A stretch of 64,000 nucleotides of DNA from the NCBI GenBank assembly GCA_038521625.1, contig JBCBKP010000008.1, forward strand, positions 30,372-94,371. The letters run 5' to 3'. The first letter of the stretch is position 1, and every line of letters starts with the position of its first letter. Under the pieces are notes generated by a model. The model had not been told where the DNA came from. It saw only the letters and a program-made list of their open reading frames with translations, and did not search any database. The stretch is from JBCBKP01 sp038521625 (GTDB taxonomy: Bacteria > Planctomycetota > Phycisphaerae > Phycisphaerales > UBA1924). Position numbers and translations under genes: made by a program. Below, piece after piece: positions 1-8,730 of this stretch.

Positions 1-1614
1 GGCGTGCTGCACGTGCGCCCGCTGCTGACGCTCCGGTCGGAGGACGATCTCCGCCTGATGGAGGAGATCGCGGTCGAGGCGGCCGATCTGGCCAAGGAGC
101 TCGGCGGGGTGATGTCGGGCGAGCACGGCGACGGGCGGGCCCGCGGGCCGCTGCTGGAGCGTTTTTATGGGCCCGAGCTGATGGCGGCGTTCCGCGAGAT
201 CAAGGCCGTCTTCGACCCCGAGAACCGTCTGAACCCCGGGAACATCGTCGAGCCGGCCCAGATCGAGACGATCCACGAGCGCACGCGCGTCGACCCGTCG
301 GGCTCGGGCCCGCTCGAGATCGAGACCGAGACGTACTTCCACTACGACGACCAGACCGACTTCGCCCACGCGGTCGAGATGTGCAACGGGGCGGGGGTCT
401 GCCGCAAGAAGACCGGCGGGGTCATGTGCCCGTCGTACATGGCGACACTCGACGAGCGGCACTCGACGCGCGGGCGCGGCAACGCGCTGCGGCTGGCGAT
501 CTCGGGCCAGCTCGGTCCCGATCCGTGGCGCGATCCGGGCACGCACGAGACGCTCGACCTGTGCCTGAGCTGCAAGGCCTGCAAGGCCGAGTGCCCGAGC
601 AACGTTGACGTCGCGCGGTTGAAGGCCGAGTACGAGGCCCAGGCCCACGACCACCGGGGACGCGCGCCGCTCATCAACCACGCCTTCGGGCACATCCACC
701 TGCTGACGCGGCTCGCGGGGATGGCCCCGGCCCTGACCAACTTCGTCAACAAGCTCGCGCCGATGCGGACGGTCATCAACGCCGCGATGGGGATCCATCC
801 CGGTCGCTCGCTGCCGGTCTTCGAGAAGCCGCTGCCGCGGCGCTGGCCGGTGGACGACCCGTCGCTCTCGCCCGACGCGCCGCGGGTCGTGCTCTACGCC
901 GACACCTTCACGGCGTACAACGAGCCGGCGATCGGCCTGGCCGCCAAGCGCGTGCTCGAGGCCTTCGGCTACCGCGTCGAGCTCTACCGCGGGACCGACG
1001 CCGGCCGTCCGATGATCAGCCAGGGGATGCTGCCGGCGGCGATCAGACGGATCGACCGCGAGGTGGGCGATCTCGACCGCCGGCTCGCATCGGGCGCCGA
1101 GGCGGTGCTGTTCTGCGAGCCGTCGGTGCTGTCAGCCGTGGCCGACGATTGGGTGATGCTCAAGTGCCGGAGCGACCGGAGCCTGCGCCGGTGGATCGCG
1201 TCGCGGTCCGGGCTGGTCGAGGCGTTCCTGAACGATCGGTGGGGGCGCCACCCGCGCGAGCCGCGGATTTCGGGGGACGAAGGGATCGGTCGCCTGCTGC
1301 TGCACGGGCACTGCCACCAGAAGGCCCTGTGGGGGGCTGGCTCGAGCGGCGGGCTGCTCGAGCGGCTGCTGCCGGGCAGGGTCGAGACGCTGGACACGAC
1401 CTGCTGCGGTCTGGCCGGTGGGTTCGGCTACACGCGCGGGCGGTTCGATCTGAGCATGAAGATCGGCGAACTCGGCGTGCTGCCCGCGGCGCGCGGACTC
1501 TCGGACGGCGAGGTGCTGGTCGCGCCGGGGACGAGCTGCCGGCACCAGATCAAGGACGGCGCGGGCGTGCGGGCGCTGCATCCGCTGGAGGTGGTCGAGC
1601 GGATCGTGGGATAA
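1..1614 (+). CDS. FAD-linked oxidase / Fe-S oxidoreductase fusion (GlcD-GlcF type), 5' partial
   Basis: The reading frame is open from base 1, so the N-terminal FAD-binding half lies outside the window. Visible first is the end of the FAD-oxidase C-terminal domain (MSGEHGDGRAR near fragment residue 40). Next come two ferredoxin-like cysteine clusters: CNGAGVC from residue 128, and CLSCKACKAECP near residue 190. Last is a GlcF-type CCG domain with HCHQKALWG, TTCCGLAGGFGY and a final GTSCRH. Known members oxidise 2-hydroxy acids such as glycolate or D-lactate and pass electrons through 4Fe-4S clusters to the quinone pool. Fusion of the flavin and Fe-S halves is common in large bacterial enzymes of this family. 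The exact substrate cannot be read from the fragment. Confidence 0.88.
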   Translation, partial: GVLHVRPLLTLRSEDDLRLMEEIAVEAADLAKELGGVMSGEHGDGRARGPLLERFYGPELMAAFREIKAVFDPENRLNPGNIVEPAQIETIHERTRVDPSGSGPLEIETETYFHYDDQTDFAHAVEMCNGAGVCRKKTGGVMCPSYMATLDERHSTRGRGNALRLAISGQLGPDPWRDPGTHETLDLCLSCKACKAECPSNVDVARLKAEYEAQAHDHRGRAPLINHAFGHIHLLTRLAGMAPALTNFVNKLAPMRTVINAAMGIHPGRSLPVFEKPLPRRWPVDDPSLSPDAPRVVLYADTFTAYNEPAIGLAAKRVLEAFGYRVELYRGTDAGRPMISQGMLPAAIRRIDREVGDLDRRLASGAEAVLFCEPSVLSAVADDWVMLKCRSDRSLRRWIASRSGLVEAFLNDRWGRHPREPRISGDEGIGRLLLHGHCHQKALWGAGSSGGLLERLLPGRVETLDTTCCGLAGGFGYTRGRFDLSMKIGELGVLPAARGLSDGEVLVAPGTSCRHQIKDGAGVRALHPLEVVERIVG

Positions 1615-2288
1615 TGGACGAGCCAAAGAGGCAGCGGCGTTTGAAGAAGTGGCTGCTGGTCTGGGCCGTCGCACTCACCGCCGGCATCGTCTCATTCGAG
1701 CAGGCATCCAAACAGCGATGGCGTCGCGCCTGGCTCGGTGGTAGCACTGGCGTGCTTCACGGATGGATTCTCGCGGAGCACGCAGAACCGGACGGCTGGG
1801 CGCTCAGGATCCTCGCTGTTGAGCCCGTGACCTCGGATCTGAGGGAGCCTGAGTCGTTCGCGATCTACTCCCAGGTTGGGGAGCTTCGGCTGCACTACCC
1901 GCCGAGGTGGGGGCGGCGCATCAGCTGGCTATCTCTGTACGTCTTCGAACTCTGGGATCACGTGGAGCATGATTCGTGGGTCGACGTATCGGGGGAAGGA
2001 GCGATCCCGGAGTTCGATCAGTTCACCGCCAGATTGACCGAGTGCTTGCGCCCCGTGGCGGAATCGCAGGAGCTGAGAGATCAAGCCGCGATGGGCGAGA
2101 ATCGCGTGAAGTCCTGGCTCGCCGAGCCAAGGCAGGCTGTGACGGGCAGACGATTCGCGATCGAGGAAAGTCGAGCCGACTGGCTGCTGCTCGCTCGAGG
2201 CCTCGGTCTCGCTCTGCCTCTAACGCTCGGGATCGTCGGTGTGGTCTGGTTGCCAGGAGTTGTGATCCGAAGATACGACGCGCGATGA
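1614..2288 (+). CDS. Hypothetical two-TM membrane protein
   Basis: A 224-residue protein I do not recognise. Its ATG shares one base with the TAA stop of the oxidoreductase (TAATG), so it is probably translated by coupling. A basic N-terminus (KRQRRLKK) precedes a hydrophobic helix at about residues 12-28. A polar stretch of about 160 residues follows, then a second helix near 192-216 ending in basic residues. This predicts a protein anchored at both ends with the middle outside the membrane. It is less GC-biased than its neighbours, which hints at recent acquisition or weak selection. The same frame is open upstream inside the oxidoreductase gene, but that part is a low-complexity R/A-rich shadow. 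Confidence 0.6.
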   Translation: MDEPKRQRRLKKWLLVWAVALTAGIVSFEQASKQRWRRAWLGGSTGVLHGWILAEHAEPDGWALRILAVEPVTSDLREPESFAIYSQVGELRLHYPPRWGRRISWLSLYVFELWDHVEHDSWVDVSGEGAIPEFDQFTARLTECLRPVAESQELRDQAAMGENRVKSWLAEPRQAVTGRRFAIEESRADWLLLARGLGLALPLTLGIVGVVWLPGVVIRRYDAR

Positions 2289-2375
2289 GAGCCTTCATGG
2301 TCGCGGACACGACCGGATTTGAAGTGATTCCGAGCCTTGCTTCTTCGGGCCTCATTCGTTGGTGGTGGTCTGGAG

Positions 2376-2391
2376 GATGCTGGCCAGCATC
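2376..2391. repeat. 16-bp perfect palindrome
   Basis: GATGCTGGCCAGCATC lies directly after the stop codon of the CDGSH gene and between two convergent genes. With a minimal loop it could fold as a short hairpin, but no T-tract follows on either strand, so a terminator role is only possible. Confidence 0.3.
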
Positions 2392-2598
2392 TCAGCCGTC
2401 GTCCTGCTCCTCGACGATCTTCGTGCGCGAAGCGTCGTAGACGTACAGCCTGCCATCTTCCTCGGCCTTGCACGCCTTGTGGCTGCCGTCGCAGAGCGGC
2501 ATGTTCTGGCTGAGCCCGCAGCCGCAGACGAACACGGGCTTGTCCTGCGGCTCGATCTTGACCGGTCCGGTGGCTTCGAATCTGACGAGTCGTGGCAT
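2392..2598 (-). CDS. CDGSH iron-sulfur domain protein
   Basis: A 68-residue protein made of a single CDGSH domain. The signature CGCGLSQNMPLCDGSH gives the three Cys (25, 27, 36) and one His (40) that hold a redox-active 2Fe-2S cluster in this family. It has no membrane helix, so it is expected in the cytoplasm. In bacteria such small proteins are linked to electron transfer or Fe-S handling, but a specific role cannot be assigned. A TAGGCT hexamer sits six bases upstream of the ATG with no Shine-Dalgarno in between, suggesting a leaderless transcript. Confidence 0.88.
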   Translation of the reverse strand: MPRLVRFEATGPVKIEPQDKPVFVCGCGLSQNMPLCDGSHKACKAEEDGRLYVYDASRTKIVEEQDDG

Positions 2599-2604
2599 CC
2601 CGTC

Positions 2605-2610
2605 AGCCTA
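2605..2610 (-). promoter_or_regulatory. -10-like TAGGCT, leaderless promoter of CDGSH gene
   Basis: A TANNNT hexamer with only six bases (GACGGG) before the ATG at 2598. No convincing -35 is visible. It is one of nine similarly placed hexamers in the window. Confidence 0.45.
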
Positions 2611-2632
2611 CAGGCGGGACGAGTCGCGCGGT

Positions 2633-3562
2633 TCAGCCGGGCGTCTCGATCGTGTCGAGAAGGCTCTGCAGGATCTCGCCGGCGATCGCCCACGCGCCCG
2701 GCGTCGTGTGCTGCTTGGTGATCACGCGGTGCGAGCAGACCGGGATGACGTTGTCGTAGACGTCGTCGGGGATGGCGTAGTCGCGCCCGTCCATCAGGGC
2801 CGTGGCCCGGGCCGCCTGGGCGAGGGCCAGCGAGCCGCGCGGGCTCAGTCCGACCTCGAGCTCGGTGGACTCGCGTGTCGCCGTGGCGAAGCGGACAACG
2901 TACTCCCGCAGCTCTCCGGAGAGCGTGACCTCGTCGCACTTGCTCTGCAGCGCGACCACGTCCTGGCGGGTGAGCACCGGTTTCAGTTCCTGGAGGCGGC
3001 TCTGCGCCGGGCGGAGCTCGAGCAGCTCGGCCTCGTTCTCGGGCGAGGGGTACCCGAGCTGCACGCGCATCAGGAAGCGGTCGAGCTGGTTCTCGGGAAG
3101 GAGGTAGGTGCCCTCGAACTCATAGGGGTTCTGCGTCGCGATGACGATGAACGGGTCCTCGAGCCGGTGCGCGGTGCCGTCGATCGAGACCGAGGCGTCC
3201 GACATCGCCTCGAGCAGCGCCGACTGGGTCCGGGGCGTGGTCCGGTTGATCTCGTCGGCCAGGACGACGTTGGCGAAGATCGGCCCACGTTTGAACTCGA
3301 ATTGGGAGCCGTCGCGGTTGAAGATCGTGACGCCGAGCACGTCCGAGGGGAGCATGTCCGGCGTGAGCTGGATGCGGCTGAAGCTGCAGTCGAGGCTCTT
3401 GGCGATGGTCGAGGCGAGCACCGTCTTGCCCACGCCGGGGACGTCCTCGATGAGCAGGTGCCCTCGGGCGAGCAGGCAACGGACCACTCGGTCGACGGTG
3501 GCGTCGTGCCCGAGGTACACGCGGGAGATGTTCTCGCGGAGCGATGCGATGGTGTCGAGCAT
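2633..3562 (-). CDS. MoxR-family AAA+ ATPase
   Basis: A 309-residue protein. It has Walker A PGVGKT (residues 42-47), Walker B VVLADEINRT near 103-110, and the MoxR-typical run EAMSD, ATQNPYEFEGTYLLPE and LDRF, followed by the helical lid domain. MoxR ATPases act as chaperones that mature or insert metal cofactors and usually work with DUF58 and vWA proteins. None of those lies next to it here, although a vWA gene starts 3 kb downstream on the other strand. I chose the ATG at 3562 because the upstream extension (in frame to 3736) is low-complexity and crosses the neighbouring promoter region, while MLDTIASLRENI is where family similarity begins. Confidence 0.9.
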   Translation of the reverse strand: MLDTIASLRENISRVYLGHDATVDRVVRCLLARGHLLIEDVPGVGKTVLASTIAKSLDCSFSRIQLTPDMLPSDVLGVTIFNRDGSQFEFKRGPIFANVVLADEINRTTPRTQSALLEAMSDASVSIDGTAHRLEDPFIVIATQNPYEFEGTYLLPENQLDRFLMRVQLGYPSPENEAELLELRPAQSRLQELKPVLTRQDVVALQSKCDEVTLSGELREYVVRFATATRESTELEVGLSPRGSLALAQAARATALMDGRDYAIPDDVYDNVIPVCSHRVITKQHTTPGAWAIAGEILQSLLDTIETPG

Positions 3563-3716
3563 GGGGTGGTGGTGTGCCTGTCTGCCTGCCTGTAGGCTGG
3601 TGGGCTCGCGGTGCCCGCTGGGCCCGGGGCCGCGAGTATAGGGAAGCGGGCGTCGCCGCCCCGGGTCGCGTCTCGGCCCGTTACGGTGCGCCGCGACGGG
3701 CGGTTCGCTTGGCGGG

Positions 3717-4652
3717 ATGAGCGCGAACGGGGACAACCTGCCCGAATGGGCCGCGGGGCTCGCGCCGGAGTTCGGTCGCGGGATGCGCTGCGCCCAGTGC
3801 GGCTACGAGCTGGGCGGGCTGTCGATCCGCGGGGCCTGCCCGGAGTGCGGGCTGCCGGTGCGGGCGACCCTGCTCGCCGCGGTTGACCCGCGGGCGAGCG
3901 AGCTCGCGCCGCTCTTCGCCCCGCGACTCACGGCGGTCGGGGTGCTCGTCTGGGCCTGGGGGGCCACGGTCGCGGCGCTGTCGGTCTGGGTGACGCGCCT
4001 CGGCGATGTCGCCTCACGCCACTTCGACATCCGTTTCTCGTCCGAGGGCGTGCTGACCGCGGGCCTCGGCGCGCTCGTGCTCTCCGGGATCGGCGCCATG
4101 ACGATGATCCGCCCGCACCGCGGGCTGGGGGCACGACAGGTGCGGATGGCGGGCCTGGGCGTGCTGCTCTACCTGCCCCTGATCGCCCTGTTCTGGTTCA
4201 TGCACATGCGATTCGATCCGCGGGGCGTCATGCCGTACGTCGGCTCGCTCGAGCCCTCGTCGACCCGGATCGCGCTGCGGCTCGCGACGACGCTGCTCAT
4301 CGCGGCCGGGTTCGCGCTGCTGTGGCCGAACATCAGCGCGCTGATCGCCCGGTCGTTCCTCATGAGGACGGGTCGCGTCGACACGCAGCCGGTCTCGGTC
4401 CTGTTCCTGACGCTCGCGACGGCGACGGCGGGCGATGCGCTCGACCTGACGAGCCGTCTCGCGTCGGGGCTGGCCGCCGATGTTCTCGGCGTGGTCAAGG
4501 TCGTGCTGATCGCCGTCGGATCTTTCCTGTTCACCGTCGCGCTGGTCGGGCTCTCGTTCGACGCGTGGCGGCTCCGCCGGGTGCTCCTCGAGCACCCCCT
4601 CGGATTGGCCGATGTCCTCGCCGAGCGGTCGAGCGAGGGCGGCGACGAGTGA
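3717..4652 (+). CDS. Zinc-ribbon membrane protein, unknown function
   Basis: A 311-residue protein with a short N-terminal zinc ribbon (C25, C28 ... C41, C44; motifs CAQCGYEL and CPECG). About five or six hydrophobic helices follow, near residues 66-90, 105-125, 142-162, 183-208 and 240-272. Small CxxC ribbons fused to multi-pass membrane domains are frequent in planctomycetes but uncharacterised. It is followed with a 4-base overlap (GTGA) by a small zincin gene, so the two form an operon. No enzymatic motif is visible. Confidence 0.7.
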   Translation: MSANGDNLPEWAAGLAPEFGRGMRCAQCGYELGGLSIRGACPECGLPVRATLLAAVDPRASELAPLFAPRLTAVGVLVWAWGATVAALSVWVTRLGDVASRHFDIRFSSEGVLTAGLGALVLSGIGAMTMIRPHRGLGARQVRMAGLGVLLYLPLIALFWFMHMRFDPRGVMPYVGSLEPSSTRIALRLATTLLIAAGFALLWPNISALIARSFLMRTGRVDTQPVSVLFLTLATATAGDALDLTSRLASGLAADVLGVVKVVLIAVGSFLFTVALVGLSFDAWRLRRVLLEHPLGLADVLAERSSEGGDE

Positions 4653-5044
4653 GACCGGCCGACCGAGACAGGTTCGACGCGCTGCTCCAACAGGAGATCG
4701 CCGCGCTGCCCGCGGGGGTCCTGGACCTGCTCGAAGAGGTCCCGGTCGTCGCCGAGGACAAACCGGCGCCGGACGTACTCTCCGAGTTCGGGATCGACCC
4801 CGCCGACGCCGACGAGCTCTGCGGGCTGCACTCCGGTCGCGCGATCACCGAGCGGGGTGTCGGAGACCCCCCGGAGCTGCCGAACGTCGTCATGCTCTAC
4901 CGCGAGGGCATCGTCGCCCACGCGGGCGGTTGGGCGGTCGGCGATGAAGCCGTCGCGGAGGAGATCCGAATCACGCTGCTGCACGAGATCGGCCACGAGT
5001 TCGGCCTCGACGAGGACGACCTTGAGCGCCTCGGCTACGCGTGA
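4649..5044 (+). CDS. Small zincin-like metallopeptidase family protein
   Basis: A 131-residue protein of the small 'possible metallopeptidase' family (Pfam zincin-like type, DUF1025). The diagnostic motif HEIGHEFGLDEDDL has zinc-binding H112 and H116 and catalytic E113. Family members are single-domain cytosolic proteins with an unproven substrate. The GTG start at 4649 overlaps the stop of the zinc-ribbon gene (GTGA) and gives the expected family length. The longer open frame upstream is a shadow of the membrane protein gene. Confidence 0.82.
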   Translation: MRPADRDRFDALLQQEIAALPAGVLDLLEEVPVVAEDKPAPDVLSEFGIDPADADELCGLHSGRAITERGVGDPPELPNVVMLYREGIVAHAGGWAVGDEAVAEEIRITLLHEIGHEFGLDEDDLERLGYA

Positions 5045-5056
5045 GTGGCCGCCCGG

Positions 5057-5629
5057 TCAGACCTCGGCGATCTCTTCGCTCTTCGACTTGACCGCCGACT
5101 CGATCTGTCCCTCGTACTTCTTGAGAAGCTCCTGGATCTCGTCCTTGAGCGTCGAGACCTCGTCCTCGGGGATGTGGGCGTCCTTGTCCTTGCCGAGCGC
5201 GTCTGCGTGCTTGTTCGCGTCGCGCCGGACGTTGCGGATCGCGACCTTCTGCTCCTCGCCCATCTTCTTCGCCTGGGCGACGAGCTGCTTGCGTCGCTCG
5301 CTGTCGAGGGGCGGGATGGAGATCCGGATCGCCTTGTCCTCGGTCTGCGGGTTGAGCCCGAGGCCGGACTCCTCGATGCCCTTCTTGATCGCGCCGACCG
5401 CGGACGGATCGAATGGCTTGATCAGGATCTGGTGCGGCTCGGGCACGCTGATCGCCGCGTTCGACTTGATGTCGCTTTGCGAGCCGTAGTAATCGAACTT
5501 GATGTACTCGACAAGAGCGGTCGAGGCCCGCCCGGTCCGCAGGCCTCGGAGCTCGCTGCGCAAATACTCGACGGCCTTGGTCATCGAGGATTCGGCGTCG
5601 CTCAGGATGGCGTTGGGGGTCGTCGTCAT
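5057..5629 (-). CDS. frr: Ribosome-recycling factor
   Basis: A 190-residue protein, close to the usual 185. RRF releases mRNA and tRNA from the post-termination ribosome together with EF-G. It shows the family pattern of an N-terminal helix with LRTGRAS, the beta domain with ISVPEPHQILIKPFD, and the C-terminal helical hairpin with DNARRDANK-like IRNVRRDANK. The ATG at 5629 is preferred because it matches the family N-terminus. It lies 63 bases downstream of pyrH, the frequent bacterial pyrH-frr order, so the two are probably co-transcribed. It converges with the zincin gene with only 12 bases between. Confidence 0.96.
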   Translation of the reverse strand: MTTTPNAILSDAESSMTKAVEYLRSELRGLRTGRASTALVEYIKFDYYGSQSDIKSNAAISVPEPHQILIKPFDPSAVGAIKKGIEESGLGLNPQTEDKAIRISIPPLDSERRKQLVAQAKKMGEEQKVAIRNVRRDANKHADALGKDKDAHIPEDEVSTLKDEIQELLKKYEGQIESAVKSKSEEIAEV

Positions 5630-5691
5630 GGTGTTCTCCGGAGCCGCGGCGTCGCCAGGCCGCGCGCGGGCACTATAGCGGTCGGGGGGCG

Positions 5692-6420
5692 CTAGGCGGT
5701 CTCGATGCGGGTCCCGACCGCCTCGCCCCGGATCGCCCGGGCCGCGGCGCCTCCGACCGCGAAGTCGAAGACTATGACATCGATCCCGTGCGCCCGGCAC
5801 ATGTCGAGCGCGGACAGGTCGAGCACACGGAGCTCACGCCGGATCGCCTCGTCGATGGTGAGGCGGTCGAAGCGCTGGGCATCCGGGTTGCTCTTCGGGT
5901 CGGCGTCGTAGACGCCGTCCACCTTGGTCGCCTTGAGGATCGTCCCGCAGCCGAGCTCGGCGGCTCGGAGCGCGGCGCCCGTGTCGGTCGAGAAGAACGG
6001 GGACCCCGTGCCGCCAGCCAGGACAACGACGTGATCGGCGTCCAGCAGCTCGCGCCCGCGCTCGCGGGTGAACTCCTCGGCGATCCCCCGGACGCCCGCG
6101 CCGGAGAGCAGTGTCGCCGGCGCCCCGGCGGCCCGCAGGGCGTCGCGGAGCGCGAGCCCGTTGATGACGGTGGCGAGCATGCCCATGTGGTCGGCGGTCG
6201 CGCGCGGCGCCAGGCCCGCTGCCGCGATCGTCGCCCCGCGGAGCAGGTTCCCGCCGCCCGGCACGACCGCCAGCCCGGTCGGGGCGGCGGCGAGGGCTTC
6301 GGCGACCTGGCCCGCGGTCTCGCGGAGGCGCTCGGGGTCGATCCCGGTCTTGCCCTCTCCGGAGAGCGATTCACCGCTGAGCTTGAGCAGGGCGGGCCGA
6401 TCGTCGTGGGCTGGACTCAT
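5692..6420 (-). CDS. pyrH: Uridylate kinase (UMP kinase)
   Basis: A 242-residue protein of the amino-acid-kinase fold. It phosphorylates UMP to UDP with ATP in pyrimidine nucleotide synthesis. Family features are LKLSGESL at the N-terminus, the glycine-rich VVPGGGNLLRG, the UMP-binding region DHMGMLATVINGLAL, and the C-terminal TKVDGVYDADP. It is followed by frr on the same strand. Together with pyrG at 55 kb it covers two successive parts of CTP synthesis. The start at 6420 gives a normal family length. Confidence 0.95.
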   Translation of the reverse strand: MSPAHDDRPALLKLSGESLSGEGKTGIDPERLRETAGQVAEALAAAPTGLAVVPGGGNLLRGATIAAAGLAPRATADHMGMLATVINGLALRDALRAAGAPATLLSGAGVRGIAEEFTRERGRELLDADHVVVLAGGTGSPFFSTDTGAALRAAELGCGTILKATKVDGVYDADPKSNPDAQRFDRLTIDEAIRRELRVLDLSALDMCRAHGIDVIVFDFAVGGAAARAIRGEAVGTRIETA

Positions 6421-6625
6421 GTTCGGTAGCCTTTCGTGCCGGGGTCCCGGATGGCAAGCCCCCGACTCTTTCTAGCCGAATCTTTCCCGAGGGGCGGCGA
6501 CACCGGGGCCCCGGTTCGCCCGTAGAACTGGGGGCGCGAGGGCGGCCCCCGACGGGGCCCCGCGAGCGGGGGGCCGATAATCCCAAGCGGATGACCCGAG
6601 CCGGGCCGCGAGAACCCGCGAGACG

Positions 6626-7630
6626 ATGCAAGAGCAGACCCAGCAGCCACCGACCGACGCGCCGTTGCGGGGCCCGGGCTCCGCGCCGCCGCGGGGGATG
6701 CGCTGGCAGCGCAAGGCGCTGCTGATCGGTGCCGGGATCTCGCTCGCGGTGCACTTGCTCAGCATGCTGGTTGCGGCGCTCTGGATGGTCCGCTTGGGCG
6801 ACGCCGGCGGGGCGGAAGAGCAGGGCGGGCAGGTCGAGTTCGCGATCATGAGCGAGGCCGAGTTCGCGGCGATCGAGGCGCTCGCGGCCGATCGGCCGGA
6901 GATCTCCGTGGACGCCGAGCTCGAGCGCGTGCAGCTCGACGCCGATCCGTCGAGCGCCGCGGAGGCGCTCGATTCGCTCAGCGAGCTCTCGGGAGACCTG
7001 GCGATCGAGGCGGGCGCCGGCGATCTCAGCGACACCGGCGAGGGCTTCGACGGCGGCGCGGGCGCGATCGGCGGCGCGAGCTTCTTCGGCCTGGAGGCGA
7101 CCGGCCGCCGCTTCGCGTACATCGTGGACAAGTCTCGCTCCATGCAGTTCGAGGGCAAGATCGAGCGTGTGACGGCCGAGCTGATCCGCTCGCTGCGTGC
7201 GCTGCCGCCGAACGCGCAGTTCGTCGTGCTGTACTACTCGAACGACGCGGTCGCTCTGCTCCGCGGCGCGACCTGGACCGACGCGACCGAGCGTCAGAAG
7301 CGACGCGCCCGAGAGGCCGCGCTGGCGATCGTGCCCGACGGGGCCACCCGCCCGCTCCCGGCGTTCGACCGCGTGTTCGATCTCGCCGCGCTGCCCGACG
7401 CGATCTACTTCATGACCGACGGCGTGTTCACCGATGACTCGCGCTACAGGGGCGATGTCGTCGAGGTCCTCGCACGCATGAACCGCGGCGCCCGTATCCC
7501 GATCCATACCATCATGTTCGGCGATGTCTCCGACAGCCGCGAGGCACGCGACCGCGTGGAGTCGGACATGCGCCAGATCGCCCGACAGTCGGGCGGTCGG
7601 TTCACGAAGATCGGCGGGAGGTCGCGTTGA
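6626..7630 (+). CDS. Membrane-anchored von Willebrand factor A protein, first gene of ExbB/ExbD operon
   Basis: A 334-residue protein. A cytoplasmic N-terminus of about 30 residues precedes one membrane helix (residues 33-53). An acidic linker follows, then a vWA domain from about residue 150. The metal-ion-dependent adhesion site is intact: DKSRSM supplies DxSxS and MTDG supplies the later Asp. vWA domains of this type bind protein partners through a divalent metal. It opens an eight-gene block in which every next gene overlaps the last. A GATAAT hexamer at 6576-6581 is a possible -10 element. Its role in the complex is unknown; one inference is that it senses or tethers a ligand in the periplasm. 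Confidence 0.75.
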   Translation: MQEQTQQPPTDAPLRGPGSAPPRGMRWQRKALLIGAGISLAVHLLSMLVAALWMVRLGDAGGAEEQGGQVEFAIMSEAEFAAIEALAADRPEISVDAELERVQLDADPSSAAEALDSLSELSGDLAIEAGAGDLSDTGEGFDGGAGAIGGASFFGLEATGRRFAYIVDKSRSMQFEGKIERVTAELIRSLRALPPNAQFVVLYYSNDAVALLRGATWTDATERQKRRAREAALAIVPDGATRPLPAFDRVFDLAALPDAIYFMTDGVFTDDSRYRGDVVEVLARMNRGARIPIHTIMFGDVSDSREARDRVESDMRQIARQSGGRFTKIGGRSR

Positions 7631-8730
7631 AAGGTATGCCGGCCTTCTCGCTGCTCATCGCCGCGGCGTCGGTCGCGGGGGCCCAGTCCGTCGTGCACCG
7701 CTGGGGCGCGGGCCCGGAAGCCCGCCCGGAGTCGATCGTCGGGATGGGGCCGCAGGGTGTGGAGCTCGAGCGGGCGCTCGACGGCCGTGACCCCGGTGTG
7801 CTCGGCTGGCACCGCGTCCGGCTGGTCACCGGGGACCTCGAGGAAGAGTTCAACGACTACCGCGACACGGCGCGTGATGCCTGGCGCGCCGTCGCCCGGA
7901 TCGAGCGCGGCGATGCCGCGGCGGCGGAGCCGCTATTCGAGTCGCTCGCGGGCCGGTACGCCGGCGCGGCGGGCCCGACGAGCTCCGCGATCTCCGAAGG
8001 GCTGCTCCGCTGTCGCCTCCGCCGCGGCGCCGTCGCCGGCGGTGTCCGAGCCTGGCTCGAGCTCCTGCGATCGGTCCGCGACTCGGGGTCGACGCTGCTT
8101 TGGGCGCCACGCCTCCGGCTGCGACCCGTGCTCGACCGGGAGACCGGGCTCGTGCCCGCCCTGCCTCCGATGTGGATCGCCGGTCCGGAGCTCGCGCCGC
8201 TGGCGTCGCGGGAGATGCCCGACGCCTCCTCCGGGCGCGAGTCGGCTCTCGAGGCCTGGTACATCGTCGCGGCGCGGGCCGAACTCGGCATGCCGACGCC
8301 GCTTCCGGGCTCGGGTGCCGCCGATCCGAGCGGTGCCGTGGCATTCGTCGCGCAGATCGTTCGTGCCCGCGCGGGCGACTCGACGACGCGCGCGGCCGCC
8401 CGCGGGATCCTCAGGGCGGAGACCCTGGAGGTCCGGTCGGGGAGCGAAGATGACCGGCGGTGGCGCGCGGCCTGGGCGCATGCGGCGATCGGCCGGTCGC
8501 TCATCGCCGAGCCGGAGAGAGAGTCGAAGCTCCGCGGCGTCGCGGAGCTGCTGCACGTGCCCGCGCTCTACGAGGACGCGGTGCTCGGGCTCTCGACGCT
8601 GTGCATCGAAGAGTCGGCTCGGACGCTGGTCGAGCTGGGACTCATGGAGAGCGCCGAATCGCTTCGCCGCTATGAGAACGCGCCGGCGCCGCCAGGGTTT
8701 GCGGTCCGGCCGGAGATGGGGGCCGGATGA
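7627..8730 (+). CDS. Secreted protein of unknown function, ExbB/ExbD operon
   Basis: A 367-residue protein with a short signal peptide (hydrophobic core FSLLIAAASVAGA, likely cleavage after AQ near residue 20). The rest is rich in Ala, Arg and Glu and predicted helical, with a repeat-like pattern but no clear TPR consensus. TTG at 7627 is preferred as start: it overlaps the vWA stop (TTGA), and a GGGAGG Shine-Dalgarno ends five bases before it. The alternative ATG at 7636 would be 14 bases away. I do not recognise the family. Its place between the vWA gene and exbB suggests a periplasmic partner of the motor. Confidence 0.65.
   Translation: MKGMPAFSLLIAAASVAGAQSVVHRWGAGPEARPESIVGMGPQGVELERALDGRDPGVLGWHRVRLVTGDLEEEFNDYRDTARDAWRAVARIERGDAAAAEPLFESLAGRYAGAAGPTSSAISEGLLRCRLRRGAVAGGVRAWLELLRSVRDSGSTLLWAPRLRLRPVLDRETGLVPALPPMWIAGPELAPLASREMPDASSGRESALEAWYIVAARAELGMPTPLPGSGAADPSGAVAFVAQIVRARAGDSTTRAAARGILRAETLEVRSGSEDDRRWRAAWAHAAIGRSLIAEPERESKLRGVAELLHVPALYEDAVLGLSTLCIEESARTLVELGLMESAESLRRYENAPAPPGFAVRPEMGAG

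Noticed and set aside
2339..2391. Attachment site or recombination repeat at the GATGCTGGCCAGCATC palindrome
   Set aside because: No second copy and no integrase or mobile gene are visible in the window.
6421..6625. GC-rich hairpins between pyrH and the vWA gene as a bidirectional terminator
   Set aside because: The two genes are divergent, so a terminator is not expected; the repeats of GGGGCC are likely due to base composition.
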